Positions 37,054 through 49,661 of a stretch of DNA of 64,000 nt are shown one piece after another. This DNA is from Paramecium sonneborni (taxonomy: Eukaryota; Ciliophora; Oligohymenophorea; Peniculida; Parameciidae). A program made the translations under genes and the position numbers. The DNA lies in the NCBI GenBank assembly GCA_905182985.1, contig CAJJDN010000050.1:496001-560000 (forward strand), written 5' to 3'. Under the pieces are notes generated by a model. The model was not told the origin of the DNA, searched no databases, and was given only the letters and a program-made list of their open reading frames with translations. Every line of letters starts with the position of its first letter. Within the stretch, counting starts at the first letter, position 1.

Positions 37054-38807
37054 TCAATAATCAGATGAATTGGACTAATCCATAGAATTCTAAATACTGC
37101 CCCTCTTTTTTGTCTTTCTCTATGATAAATTTAACTATTCTATTTTTTTAGCCTAATTTATAAATTAAATTTATTTACTCTTTTTTATAGTTTCTCTTAT
37201 AACTTTCCTAGTAATGTAGCCACTTTTCTTTATTTAGGTGATAATCTATTATTTTCATATCTATCATTTTCTTTAGAATCAACAGGAGATCTTGATCTAG
37301 GCACTGATTTCAAATGTGATTTAGATTATTACCTTGATTTTGATTAAGCTTTCTTTGACTTGATGAAATTAATTATAGAACTACTAGAAGAACTATGTGA
37401 TGATTTATTAGATGATGATTTTGAAACAGACTTCTCTTTTTACCTTCCTCTAGAAAGAGGTTTCTTTTTTTCATATTCTCTATATTTTTCTTATTATTAT
37501 TCTTATTAAATATAATCTTTGAAGCTCTTGATCATCTCTTTTTGCTGATTCTTAAACTTAGATTCTTATTATTAAAATAAGGTTTAGAAGTTACCAGAAA
37601 GTTCACTTATTTTCTTATCAATTACTTCTTCAAACTTACTAGTTTATTATTATTATTATTATGGTTATTATGTTGGAGTCATTTATTATGACTGTTAAGT
37701 TTATTATTGAGTTATTTAACCATTATTATTATAACCCTATCTTTTATTAGCATCAAAACTCACTTCACTTTAATTCTACTAAATATATTTATGGATTGAA
37801 TCTTCTTATTCTTATTATTTATCTTTTATTTAAGTAAACAATTTAAATAATCGTTAAACTTGACTCTCTAATTATTCACATTTATCTTTCCAATCTTAAA
37901 CATCTTTTTTTAAAATATTTATTTCACTTAAATTTTTACTCTAAATATCTAATACCATTCTTTCAGTTGATGTTAATCTTTAAAAAGATTCAGGAATATC
38001 TTCTGTAATATTACTTTTATGAAATCCTTATTTAGTTTATGATTAACTTGATTTTCCTTATTAATGACTCTATTTCAAACTAGCTACTTCTCTTCCCATA
38101 CTATGAATCTTTTAAGCTAAATCATGATATTCATTCATTTTCATATCTTATCTTTCATTTCTATTATCATTTCTATCATTTCTATTATCATTTCTATTAT
38201 CATTTCTTTCCATTCTTTCAAATCTATCCATTCTATCTGATCTTTCATGATGATCTAATTCTTCTTTTTCAAATTATTATTTATATTAACTATTGTTATT
38301 TTCAGTCTATTGTTAAGATTCAGTTACACTTTCTGTACTTATCATAGCATATTCTTCAAGTAAATATACTTAATTTAAATAAGTTTTAGATGCACCAAAT
38401 GTTTCCTTTATTATAATCTTTATAAATTGATATCTAGTTCCTAAAGGATCTATTTAAAATAATTATATTCCTTATTTCAATTCAGGATATAAAGTTGTCC
38501 AAGTAATAAAATTTTCACCATTTAATGATACCATTAATTCAATCACTGATGGATTACTTTAATAATCATGCCAACAATCAAACCCAAAACATTTAATAAA
38601 TTTTGGTCTTTCTTAAACTTAAGATAAATCTAAAGTTATATATTGAGGTAATCCTGCTAAAGACATCCATAATGCCTAAATTTTTAATTCATATCATACT
38701 TTTCTTTCTTAAATCAAAATATTTTCTGCTGCACTATTAGGTAATGTTGAACTAACATTACAAACTCTTACTCCATTTTCTGTTGTACAATAATTTTAAT
38801 GTTCCAT
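37054..38807 (-). CDS. F5/8-type (discoidin-like) domain protein with coiled coil and basic tail
   Basis: It starts MEHQNYCTTENGVRVCNVSS. Residues about 20-150 look like a galactose-binding/discoidin fold: ALWMSLAGLPQYITLDLSQ, FIKCFGFDCWHDYQSNPS, VIELMVSLNGENFITWTTL, then FIKIIIKETFGASKTYLNQV. After it come an Arg/Asn/Asp tandem repeat (RNDNRNDNRNDRNDNRN), coiled-coil stretches and a Ser/Lys/Arg-rich tail. A 24-nt intron follows the codons for QERK and a 23-nt intron lies near the stop at 37054-37056. In eukaryotic intracellular proteins this fold often mediates protein binding. Exact family not identified. Confidence 0.6.
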
Positions 38808-39007
38808 TTGAATTTGAATTTTAAATTAATAAACTTAAAAAAATTGAATCAAAAATTCATTTTTTAAATTGTTTTCACATTCTTTATAGCTTCTATTATA
38901 TATCAAAGCATTCTATTAATATTTATCTAATTACAAATTTTATTATAATCAAATTACAATTCTAAGAATTTCTTTAATTTTAATTTTATTTATTTGTGTA
39001 TATTTTT

Positions 39008-40951
39008 ATGGGCAAAAAAAATAAAAAACAAAAAAGTCAAGATAGTGATCCTATAGTTAAACAAATTAAGAAGAAAAAACCTTAACCTATTAAGAAATAA
39101 GATGATATAGAAGAAATTACAGAAGAAGATAATTCTTAATAACAAAATGAAGATGATGAATAAATTTTTGATCATATAGTGGATTTTAAAAAAAGTAATG
39201 AAAAACCTTCTCATTATTAAAATTTGCTTAAAAAACTAAATGTTAAATAATAATTAGCTGATGATAATTATGGAAATTCAGAGTCTGCAAAATTGAATGT
39301 CAAACAAGAAAATAAGTCTGTGTATTCAAAAATGAAAAAATATGAAATAGTAAAAATACCTAACATAAATCCATTTTCACATTTTGAATATGATTATTAA
39401 GAATTGAGAAGAACAATTTGTGTAGGGGATATTGAAATTGAATAACCAGAATAACTTAATGCTTTTTTTAAAGAGAAAACAACTAAACTTGTACACACTT
39501 TAAATAATGGAATTGAATTTTAGAAATATGAATTAAATAAGTAATTTAAGAACAAGACTTTAATTGATTTGAATTGTAAAACAGAAGATTATAATATTGA
39601 GAGCTTATCATCAAATTAATTAATAAAGGATGATAAATTTTAATTGCCTGTTGTAAAAGATTTAGAAGATTAAAAAGAATTAATATCGACAAATCTAATA
39701 TAAAGTTATTTTGATTATATTGAAACTGATCCTGATGAATTAAATGCGGAAAAATTTAGAAAAACTTATATTACTCACATTATAAATCATTTAGATAAAG
39801 AAAAAGAAACTTATGGATTTACAAGATGTAAAGTGTTAATATTAACAGCCTTTAAAGGTGATGCTATTTCAATAATTGATTAACTCATTTAAAGTGATAA
39901 AGAAATAGTGAATAAAGAAAGATATGAAAATGAATTCTGTGATGAAGAGAGACTTGAGGAAGATGATTTTAGAATTGGAATTCAAGTTTCAAAACAGGGA
40001 TATATAAAATTACATGCAAACTTTGATAAATCTGATATTATAGTTACTTCTACTTTAGGAATGAGATTAATTATTGGAACAGATGATTAGAAGCATCGAG
40101 AAACTCATTTTCTTTCCTCTATAGAAATATTAGTAATAGATAGAGCCTCTTCTATTTATATGTAAAATTGGACTTATTTAGAAGATATCTTAGAAGCTAC
40201 AAATTTATTACCAAATCATAAAAACATTACAAGTGATTTGAGCACCATAAGACCTTATTGTTTTGAAAACTTATCTAAATTTTATAGATAAAATATAGTT
40301 TACACTGATCATTACTTTTCAGAATTAAATTATCTTAGAAAACAATACTTTTAAAATTATAAGGGATGTATCAGCAATAAAATTTACTTTAATTAGTTGT
40401 TTCAAAAATCTGTAAACTTTTAATAAGAATTTAGACAAATTGATTGTTCTACAAATGAATAATAAATTGAATAAAGATTCAATCAATTTAAAAAATTATG
40501 GAACGATATAGAAAATAACAAAAGTTCATAATTTTAAAAAACTTTGATTTTTGTTTAATCTTATTTTGATTTTGTTGCTTTAAAAGGACATTTTAAAAGA
40601 ATTAATAGTAATTGTGAATGTGTAAGTGAATATACAAAAAAAAACAAAGTTTAGAGCATAATAAGTAAATTTAAAGATGGAAGAATATAATATATTCTTA
40701 TCACAGAAAGAGCATATTTTTTTGAAATAATTTAGCTTAGATAAATGAAAAATATAGTTTTTTATTAATTGCCTCAACATTCAATAATTTACAAATAATT
40801 GATTTAAAGTATAGAAAATCTAGGAAATAAGACATAGATAATTACGTACTACAGTAAATTCGATGCATATCAACTTGAAATAATAGTTGGAACATTAAAG
40901 GCAGAAGAAATGATTTCAGAATAAAACAAGAGAACTACTTTTATTTTATGA
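39008..40951 (+). CDS. UTP25: U3 snoRNP-associated protein Utp25 (DIEXF/Def family)
   Basis: Nucleolar small-subunit processome factor needed for 18S rRNA maturation. 647 residues, intronless. It has a Lys-rich acidic N-terminus (MGKKNKKQKSQDSDPIVKQ), then family blocks: YGFTRCKVLILTAFKGDA, DKSDIIVTSTLGMRLIIG, FLSSIEILVIDRASSIYMQN, LIFVQSYFDFVALKGHFKR, CVSEYTKKNKVQSIISKF, GRIQYILITERAYFFE and IVFYQLPQHSIIY. Like its homologues it has a DEAD-box-helicase-like fold without usable motif I and II residues. The start at 39008 gives the expected basic leader. It is divergent from the discoidin-like gene, about 200 bp apart. Confidence 0.92.
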
Positions 40952-41128
40952 TAAGCTATTTTGAATGTTTATAGATGTTAATTGTATATAATATATTTTT
41001 TTCATCATGATATATCCTAACTTTAATTGTTTTAATTTTGATAATTTTAATATCCATCTTGTAACTAGTAAATATCTTAATTATTTGGATTATTATTCAA
41101 ATTATTCAAATTTTTATTTTATTGTAAT

Positions 41129-42148
41129 TCATTTTGAGAATTTCATTTTGTTACTGTTATAATTAAGGAATATAAATTTAAACTTAATAAAGTTATTATG
41201 AATTATTTATTTATTAAAACTATCAAGCTGGAGGTTTTAAATTTAAGGTTAAGTTTAAGTTTAAAGTCTCTGTATTTCAGCTAGTAATTCTGATTCTTAT
41301 TAAACTCTTTTATCTTTAGATTGAATGACTTATGGAGCGTCATATTATACTTTTATATCTTTAATTATAATAGATTATGTAGTTTGTTTTAATCGATCAA
41401 TCTTTAAAGTGAATCAGGTAAAACTTAAGGAATATTTTTTCTACAACAAGAAATTAAATGAAGGGCAACTATATATTCATTTTTAAAAAGGAATCCTTTT
41501 AAATTAGTATCAACAAGAGCCCATAATTATTTTAAAATTTGACCTGATAATTCGGGTGTATAAAAAATTGCCTTTGCAATTTCACCTTCAATATAGCCTT
41601 GCTATTTTTCTATCTTATTATTAATAATGTAAGCTGTATTTTTCATAGAGATCATTACTTATATCAAATTGATTTGAAATATCCTATTAAGCAACTTAAA
41701 TTAATGGGGGCTTGTAATATTGTTAATTAAGAACTAGAGCTGTTCAATATGATTGAGACATGGGCACTTGAGAAGGTTAAGGATTTGATTATTTTATTGC
41801 ATCAAATCTAGGAGCTTATTAAGGAAGTGGGAATCCATCTAAAACTGGTAAACGAACTTAAATATTTTCAAACAGTAGTTAAGGTGTTAATATGCTATCC
41901 ATCTCATCATTGTAAAAAATTCTGAAGTGTATTATTTATTTTCATAATTTTATAAAGTTATCAACCAAATAGCTTTTAGTTTATCTGATGGCTATTGACT
42001 TTTTTAAAATAATAATATTGCTTCTTTAACATTAGTATATTCGATACCCTAATCATTTAAATTTTTTTATTACTTAAGTATTCAAGTGTGCTCTGTAGTT
42101 ATCTATAATAATAATCTTCATCTGATGTCAATAATAAATTATTCATTA
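41129..42148 (-). CDS. EH-domain (Eps15 homology) protein
   Basis: Probable endocytic adaptor. The second half carries a clear EH domain: GYIEGEIAKAIFYTPELSGQ, LKQLWALVDTNLKGFLFKNE, YIVALHLISCCRK, IPQVLPDSL. The Leu/Trp and EF-loop positions match the family, although the Ca loop is degenerate. The N-terminal segment (EAILLFQKSQQPSDKLKAIW) may be a first, weaker EH domain. A Pro/Gln-rich linker lies between (LPVLDGFPLPQQAPRFDA, QVPMSQSYQTALVLNQ). It is read in other frames than the flanking exons, so at least two introns are needed. The C-terminal tail is helical with Gln repeats; the exact stop (41129) is tentative. Confidence 0.7.
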
Positions 42149-42430
42149 AAATTAAATGTTATATAATAATCCAAATAAAAACAATTTAAAATCATTGCAA
42201 GAAATATATTGATTTACTATCAACAGAATATGTTTTAAAAGTCAACAACAAGATAAACAATTTTAAATAGAAAACTTTTCTCAAATTGTAAAAAATAGAA
42301 ATTACACTTAACTATTTATTAAGATTAATAATTAAATATATTTACTCTTCTATTGTAATTAATATAAATGGGATAATAGATGTAAAATTTAAAGTTAGAT
42401 TGTTAAATATTTTTATTAAAAATTAAAGCT

Positions 42431-42816
42431 ATGAAATTAATTCAAATGAGTATTTATATCTGCTTGTTTGTAATGTAAGTTTATTCCGTAAATTTTAGTC
42501 CGGTTTTGGGATAAAATGATGAGAAAGTTGCAAAAGATTAGAATTCCATAGATAAAAATAATGTATGTATCTTATGCTTTTCTTGGAATTTTATAGGATT
42601 GAAAATGGCAAGTTTATAATACTGTTAATATTTTTGGCATTGCTTTTTCGTTATTTGTATACAAGGAAAGTATTATAAAGAATTGGGGATTTGATTATTA
42701 GTCTAAAAAATCTTAAAGAAAATAAATAGTAATAATAAATTCCAGAGAGTGATGAATACTATAAAAAAAGTATATTGTAAAATAAAATGAATTAGATTCA
42801 ATAATTAAACAGTTGA
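42431..42816 (+). CDS. Small single-pass membrane protein with signal peptide
   Basis: It starts MKLIQMSIYICLFVM, a probable signal peptide, interrupted by a 24-nt intron (gtaagt...tttag). A short lumenal part follows (LGQNDEKVAKDQNSIDKNN), then a membrane span KFIILLIFLALLFRYLYTRK and a cytosolic helix (KNLKENKQQQQIPESDEYY). The intron before the membrane span is not cleanly resolved by frame. TGA at 42814-42816. About 110 residues. No family recognised. Confidence 0.45.
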
Positions 42817-42959
42817 AAAAAGTATTAAAATTTTTGAAAAGTTAATTCAAAAGAACACATGAATCTTAGATAGATGTTTCAAAGAAATACAGTTAATTTG
42901 ATATGGAAGAATCAATTTGAAATTTACAATAACATATAATATACACATAAACTTGATTA

Positions 42960-44038
42960 TCAATTCTTTCTTTTCTTTTTTTAATTTTTAGTATTATTAT
43001 TATTGTTTGTTTGAACTTCTTCTTTTTTTATTTTTTTAGACTTTAAATTATTTTTTTGAGTGACTTTTTATTTTCCTAATTATTGTTAAAGAGGAGGATC
43101 AACATCAGGTTTTAAATTAGATATTTGATCTAAAGGTTCTTCTTTATTTAAACAATTTTCGCATTTGCATAAATCAGTACATTTTTAATTAATACTATAG
43201 CATTCACAATATTTCTTTTTGCATTCTGATTTTTTACAATTGCATCCTTTTTTGGTTTCCTTGGTTAACTCTTTTTATGATTTGGGTTCTTGTAGAAATG
43301 TGATTAGATACCTGGAATGATTTATGGTAATTATCCATTGTTAGTAAGTATAGCAGAGAATGCTTCTGGATTTCTAAGTAAGGCTTCTTCAATAGCTTTA
43401 GATCTTTCATTTGGATTATCAATTCTATTTTTACATTCAGTACAATTACAACTCTGTGAACAAACCTAAGTATAAAATGTAATGATAACCCAATTATTGG
43501 CAAAGCATTCACAATATAATTTTAAACATTTACTTTTTTTACAATTACATTAAAATGGAGAAACCTTTTAAAATTGAACAAGTTGATTAACTTTTGATTA
43601 AAGTTCTTTAGATAAGGTATTTTAATATTAGGATGTATCAAAAGGAGGATAATAGAATGGAGGATATGGATGTCTATACCAAGGAGGAGGATATGGTAGA
43701 GGATATTTCATATGCATATAAGGGTTATTTTGAGGATATTTAATTTATGGGGGGATTTATTAATAGTAATGGTTGTATGGTTATCGAAATTGATCTTCTT
43801 CATCTGGTGCATCTCCTGCAGATAATTTTCGAAATGGATATTTAGGTTTGTTTTTATCTTAAAATTCAGGTTCAGCATGAAGATTAAAGTTTGAAATATT
43901 TTAAGGAGGATAGAGATAACATTGTTAGGGAGTGAATCTTGGAGATAAGGAAGGAGGTTGTTATGGCCACTCTTAATCATAATAGTGAAGTTATTTATCA
44001 ACCTTATGTTCATTGGAATTATGATCATCTTAATTCAT
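42960..44038 (-). CDS. LIN54/tesmin/TSO1-type CXC-domain DNA-binding protein
   Basis: Probable cell-cycle-type transcriptional regulator. Two CXC repeats are present: CNCKKSKCLKLYCECFAN with CSQSCNCTECKN, and CNCKKSECKKKYCECY with CTDLCKCENC. The conserved connector NPNERSKAIEEALLRNPEAF lies between them, as in LIN54 and TSO1. The N-terminal 150 residues are Pro/Tyr-rich (YPLPYPPPWYRHPYPPFYYP). It ends in a Lys/Gln tail at TGA 42960-42962. Introns inside the first CXC and in the connector restore the frame; frames at 43234-43512 and 43708-44028 are off-frame shadows. Start codons of this gene and TOM40 are only 23 bp apart. Confidence 0.88.
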
Positions 44039-44061
44039 AATAAATTAATTAAAAATTAATA
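44039..44061. promoter_or_regulatory. 23-bp divergent start-to-start spacer
   Basis: The whole distance between the ATGs of the minus-strand CXC gene and plus-strand TOM40; pure A/T except for nothing recognisable as a motif. The promoters must overlap the opposing 5' coding regions. Confidence 0.5.
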
Positions 44062-45207
44062 ATGGCAAGAATCAATAAAGAAGAAGTTGACATGGATAAT
44101 CCAGCATATGCATAATAAGATCCACATCTTAAAATTAATGATGATGATGAAATGGGATTGCCATTTTCATTTAAAAATCGTTATCCTAGAAGACCACCTC
44201 TATTTGATGGTTTATTAAACAGTGTTAGAGCTGTAACTAAAAAAGTAGAACATATAAAAGGTTTTAAATTTGAAGTGGCAGGTGGATTGTCAAATAATTT
44301 TCATTTAGCTCATTCTTGGTTACTACCACCATCTGTAAATCTATCTTATATATATTTAGAGTAAAGGTAAAGCACCAAATCCTAATCCAATGAAACAACC
44401 ACCTGTTCCAAGTTATACTTTAGCTGCTTAATATTTGGGAGGTTCTATCAAAACACCATATGATCAACCTACATATATCATGACTGGTAGATGGGATTCA
44501 ACTGGAAAATTAGAAGCTGCTCTTATCAAAAAATTAAATGAAATGTTTAATTTTAGGTAGACTTTTATTTTCTATTAAAATTATTAAGATTTAGTGCCTT
44601 TTATTTAAATTCTGATCCATTAAATGCTTAAATTCATTTAGATTGCGATATAAATGGCGAAGATTATGTTCATTCTATCAAAATTGGAACAGGATTATAT
44701 AGTTTTAATATGATGCAAACTATTGGAAATAGACTTGTATTAGGATATGAAATGATGACTCTGGTATTTATAATCAACTATTTCAAGACAGAAAGAAATC
44801 TCTCATTCATGAGTTATGCCTTAAAATATGGTATTAATAAAAATTAAATTTTTTTCTCTTAATATGTTGGAGCTGCTAATTAATTAATCTTAGCTTATTA
44901 TCACAAAGTAAAAAATTCAAATCGAAAAATAGTTGTTAGATAAATCATTTTTCATGTCAGAATTAGAATATTCAAATTAAACTGGAGAATCAAAAGCTAT
45001 TCTTGTAAAAATATATTTTTATTATTTTAGGGTTATAGATAGAAATTTGCCATTTCAGAAGTTATAGTGACAATTAATTCAAAAATGAAATTCAGCTCTG
45101 CATTAACACTTTAGGGATTTGCTTATTAATTAAAATTATGCGCCATTGCAGATTATTAAAAAGATAACTATAAATTTGGATATGGGATAGCAATGGGTTA
45201 AGTTTGA
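44062..45207 (+). CDS. TOM40: Mitochondrial import channel Tom40 (beta-barrel)
   Basis: Outer-membrane protein-import pore. It starts MARINKEEVDMDNPAYAQQ. Signature regions: PPLFDGLLNSVRAVTKKVEH, FEVAGGLSNNFHLAHSWLL, PVPSYTLAAQYLGGS, MTGRWDSTGKLEAALIKK, then SMKF-type strands such as NSKMKFSSALTLQGF, and the terminal strand NYKFGYGIAMGQV. The alternating polar/hydrophobic pattern fits a 19-strand barrel. Introns: 25 nt (starting gtaaatctat) after PPS, about 32 nt after FNFR, 25 nt before LLDKSFFMS and 26 nt before GYRQKF. TGA at 45205-45207. It has no N-terminal presequence, as expected. Confidence 0.85.
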
Positions 45208-45259
45208 TAACTAGTATATTAATCAAAATATAAATCATCTTAAATTTTTACTAAAACTT

Positions 45260-46430
45260 TTTGATAATGTTTCTTAAATTTTTTTATTCAAATTAATTAG
45301 TTTTTAATCTAAACCATCTCCCTTCTAACTATTATTCTTTATTTCTATATTTTCTTAATTATTATTATTAACATCGGCACTTATTTTACATTTCTAATTA
45401 CTTATTTACTTATTAATATTAGACTACTACTATTCTAATAATCCAATCTAATTGTTTTTAATTAACTAATATTTGACTACTATTCTAATAATCTTATTTA
45501 TTTCTCTTTATTCTATTTCAAAATCTATTAGAACTCTATCCAATCAGGCCTTTTCACATTATCTAAATCAACCATCAATCTCAAAACATTCTCAACTCTG
45601 CCTGGATACAATTTCCCTATTCTTAATAGATTCTCTTCTAATTTATCTACCTATAATATTCCTTAATTATATAATTCTTCACAATCTTTTAATAATGCCA
45701 ATGATAATATAATCATACTAAAAATTAATTACATCAATTATTACCCAAGACCAAATACATCATATTTAAACCTATTAAATTTCTAATTTTTTCCATTTTC
45801 AGGTGGTTAAAATTGATTATAGAATAAATTTGGTGCTTTTGCTCTAAATGGACTAACATCTTAGACTCTATTCAATAAGTATTCCTCATCAAAATATATA
45901 CTCAAGAGTCAAAGCAGAATTAGATATTCCTTTGTTTTATAAGAATAATAAAGAATCTGATAAACCTGAAATCATTTTACAAATTTCATCCTCTGGAACA
46001 TAATCTTTATTTTATTATCTTTTTTCTATTAATTATTTCACATCTAAAGCCAAATATTCATAATAAATTTTAAATTCTTTTGATTAAGCATATTTATCAC
46101 CTACATCTTAAAAGAACAAAAAACAAATTAAATTTGGATGTCTCTATTTTGTTCTCTCTTATATTGCAATTATTTCTGCTTAACTTATTATATTTGTCCA
46201 ACAACATAAATATTTTGCAATTGGATCAATCGATGTTGATGTTATGTCTATTACATGAATTAGCGAAGTATAATACCATAACATATAATCTTTTGGATTT
46301 TAATTAGGTTATCTTTATCTTAGAGCTTCTTGGATAACAGGATTATAAGATAATGTAATTTTATTTATTGGAAAGCCTTACTTCTATTATCCAACATTAA
46401 ATTCAGGGTAAATTCTTTTCTGTTAAATTA
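45260..46430 (+). CDS. Unrecognised spliced gene, probably a membrane or secreted protein
   Basis: The plus strand has protein-like stretches in changing frames, so short introns are expected: LKTFSTLPGYNFPILNRFSS, ILKINYINYYPRPNTSYLN, KFGAFALNGLTSQTLFNKY, AELDIPLFYKNNKESDKPE, QSLFYYLFSINYFTSKAKY, and later FGFQLGYLYLRASWITGLQD then IGKPYFYYPTLNSG. A hydrophobic segment (FVLSYIAIISAQLIIF) and an N-terminal hydrophobic run suggest membrane association. Start and stop were not resolved, and no family was recognised. Boundaries are approximate. Confidence 0.35.
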
Positions 46431-46862
46431 ATTTCTAATATTCAAAATTTTATTATTTATGTTTAAATATAATTAGACAAAATAATTTCTGCTTTTTTAA
46501 AATATCTTACCCAAATTTATTTTCTATAACTTTATACTAATTTTCTATGTTGCTAAAATTAATATAAAACTTACATTAAATTTTCAAAATTTATAATTAT
46601 AAAAATTTAAATGTAAAATTAAATTACTAATTTTCATAATTCTAAAAATGATGAAATAATTAAATTTTTAAAAACAATCACCATTAATTAATAAAAGTAC
46701 CTATAAAGCTTTTAAATAGTCAAGGTTTAATTTAAATATTATTATCTAACTTTTAATATTTGGTTAATTATTTTTTATCAATTTTTTTTCATATAAAAAA
46801 ATCATTAATAAAATAGATATTTATCTTTTTCCCTTTACATTTTTTTTTTTATTAGATCTGCC

Positions 46863-47108
46863 ATGGAAATGAAAATAAATCATTTAAAAGATCATGTTGA
46901 TTATAATTATAAAATATAATAATTAAAGATAATGAGAGTATAACCATTTTCTTTAGCAATTTGTAGTATTAACTGGTTGTCTTATAACTGTATACTTTTA
47001 GAGAATTTTCTAAGCTATTTATAATAGAAAAAGGTTTCTTAACAAAATTAAAATAGGCTATTTAAAAGGAAAGAATAGATCAAGTTTTAACCATTGTAAA
47101 ATAATTGA
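46863..47108 (+). CDS. Doubtful short ORF
   Basis: An 81-codon frame starting MEMKINHLKDHVDYNYKIQQ and containing CSINWLSYNCILLENFLSY and KRKEQIKFQPLQNN before a TGA. Composition is gene-like, but neither an intron structure nor homology supports it. It could be an exon of a longer gene. Confidence 0.25.
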
Positions 47109-47658
47109 AAAAGTGTATATAGTATTTATCTATTATCTATATATTTCTCTAAAGAAACTGATGCAATGAAATCATAAATTGGATTCTGGCAATCCAAAAA
47201 ATTAGGCCAAATCCTTTTCAACTAGGCATCCTTTAAGCCTTTGTAAATTATTATATAAAATATTTTAAATATGTATTTCTATATGCTATTTAATTCAGTA
47301 AAATTGGTTGTAAAGTAATATAAAAAATCATGAAAATTTTTGTATTCATCAAGATAAAGTTTTATTTTTTCTTTCGTATATATTTTTCAATATCTATAAA
47401 ATTTGAAATGGTGAATGCTCATAGATATTAGTAGGGAATCGCATAGTTTATTATGATATGAAATTAGATTGATTGTTCTATATTTATCTAAGAATTAAAT
47501 AATGATTAGATTAAAAAAAGATATTATAAACTTAAATTTAAATCTAATTATTACCCGATCTTATCAATAATATTTTTCTTGGAATTTCGATAAAATTTTT
47601 ATAATTTTATTATATATATTTAAACAGAATCTTATAAATGACTATTTGTAATTAATTT
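47109..47658. other. Spacer without a supported gene
   Basis: AT-rich with frequent TGA in all plus frames and TCA in minus frames; no protein-like stretch found. Confidence 0.4.
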
Positions 47659-48231
47659 ATGCAAGAAACTTAAACATAATAATCAAGAGGTTTTAGGGCG
47701 ATAATAGCCAAAAAAAAAGACAGATAGATTCATAATAATCAACCATTTACCTAGAATGGATTCTTTTTAATTGAAGGAATAAAAATGTTGAATCAATGTA
47801 GTAAGTTAGAACAATAAAAAGAAAGTGAGACTAAAAGATTAACAAGAAAATAATTTTAAAATTTATTTAAACAATCAAGATTATCAATAATGATAGATAA
47901 AGAAAAAACAATCAATAATAGCACTTACACAAAAAGGAATTATGCTCCATAAAAACCTTCTGTTTTAAATTTTGAGTTTTCATTAGATTAGAATGCTTTT
48001 AGGAATAAATCTATTGATATCAGCAAAAATAGGAGACTATAATGGAATAAAAAAACCAGAAAAGATGTGGATTTGACATAAAGGGAAAGATTCTATACTG
48101 TATAATTTATAACAAAATCTGAGGGGAAATATGAAACTCGAAATCTTCTTGAAATGAATATACAGAAATACTAAAAATTAGTGAATTCTCCACCGCTGAG
48201 TCGTCAATGCAAACAAAAATATCAATTATGA
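47659..48231 (+). CDS. Unrecognised basic Asn/Lys/Gln-rich protein
   Basis: 190 codons in one frame, no intron needed, start MQETQTQQSRGFRAIIAKKK. Features: a charged helix (KLEQQKESETKRLTRKQF), NFEFSLDQNAFRNKSIDISK and TQRERFYTVQFITKSEGKY, then a Ser/Pro end (LVNSPPLSRQCKQKYQL) at TGA 48229-48231. No signal, membrane span or Cys cluster. Convergent with the kinase gene. No family recognised. Confidence 0.5.
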
Positions 48232-48465
48232 AAATAGATAAAGAAAAAGGTTAATGTAAATTTATAAGAATTAAATTGATATTGAGTTTCATATTACCAA
48301 GTCTTTCTTACAACATATAACAATGACATATTGTATTGAAAATTCTTTTATCTATTTTCAAATCAAATTTTCTATATTATATATAATTTTAAGATATTAA
48401 ATATTAGTAATGAATTGAAATTGTGTGAGAAGATTTAAAAAAGATTAATTTTATTGAATCCTTAA

Positions 48466-49616
48466 TATAGATTGAAACTAATTCATTTATAATAATTGTA
48501 ATCATTTTATCATTCTTAAACTTCATCATCAACATTATATTACTTTTTAAAATTAATAAATCGACCAAGAACATTTTAATCAAAATCTCCTATGTCTTCA
48601 CTTAATTTAGATGAATTTGGTTAATCAACCATAGATGGAGACTACTCTTAATCTAGAGAGGAGTTTTAATTAATATCTAAAGTATCACCTAGAGTATTTG
48701 AGAAGAAAATGCTTTTTTTTATTGGAATTTTTTAAAAGCTATTAGCTAAATCTGTTTATTAAATATCACTTTTAGAATCGAAAGAACAATTATTTTTAAT
48801 TATAATAGTTGATGAAGATCCCAAAAGGATATTTCGTTATTTATGACTATTTTTAGAATATTTAGATGATAATCTTGGCATATTTTTTCTGATAGCTAAT
48901 TTTCTAAGTGATTTTTTTCTGACTTAATCATCCTCTATAATTTAAAACCATGAATGTTTAAGAGCAGCATCAGGATGAGGTCTAAATGTCCAATCTTTTT
49001 ACAATAGTTATATTAATAAATCTTTGGCTTCTTCTGAAACTTATTCAAATAACTCATTTGGAAATTCAAGAGCTGCTTCTTTGATTTTTTCAATCAAATC
49101 ATTTAAACTATAATATTTGATTGTATATCATACTAATCAGAGATAAATGGTAATTGTCCCGATAACATAGAATATAAAATACAACCTGCACTCCACATAT
49201 CAACCATTTAACTTTTTTATATAATATTACATTTACTTATAACCTTCTCCTGAAAATATTTCTGGAGCTGAAAATGCTACAGTGCCAGTATAAGTCCACA
49301 TTTCAATTTTCTCTCTATCCTTAAGATCTCCGAATTCTTTATAAGCATCACTAAATTTACTTACATTAAAGTCAGTTACTTTGATCTAATTTTTATCTAT
49401 TGAATTTATATAAATACTTTCAACGCATAATATATTATTGGGTTTCAAATCTCTATGGCATATACCATTTCTATGCATGTACTCTATTGCACTTAATAAC
49501 TACTTAAATAACTCCTTAGCATCACTCTCACTATAATGTCCTAATTCATTTATCACTTCAAACATCTCTTTTCCCTTAATCAATTCCATTACTACATGAG
49601 CTTTACTTTCAGACTG
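48466..49616. repeat. First copy of 1,151-bp direct duplication (kinase 3' region)
   Basis: Repeated at 49618-50768 after one N at 49617. It covers the kinase C-lobe and tail (minus-strand stop at 48510 in this copy). The second copy continues into the complete gene. Confidence 0.9.
48510..49616 (-). pseudogene. Truncated duplicate of the CAMK-like kinase (3' part)
   Basis: Same sequence as 49662-50768, lacking the N-lobe because of the N at 49617. Assembly duplicate. Confidence 0.8.
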
Positions 49617-49661
49617 NTATAGATTGAAACTAATTCATTTATAATAATTGTAATCATTTTA

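Noticed and set aside
43234..44028. Two minus-strand ORFs starting MNALPIIG and MIIIPMNIR
   Set aside because: Off-frame readings of the CXC-domain gene; the true frame shows the Cys-rich repeats and Pro/Tyr-rich region.
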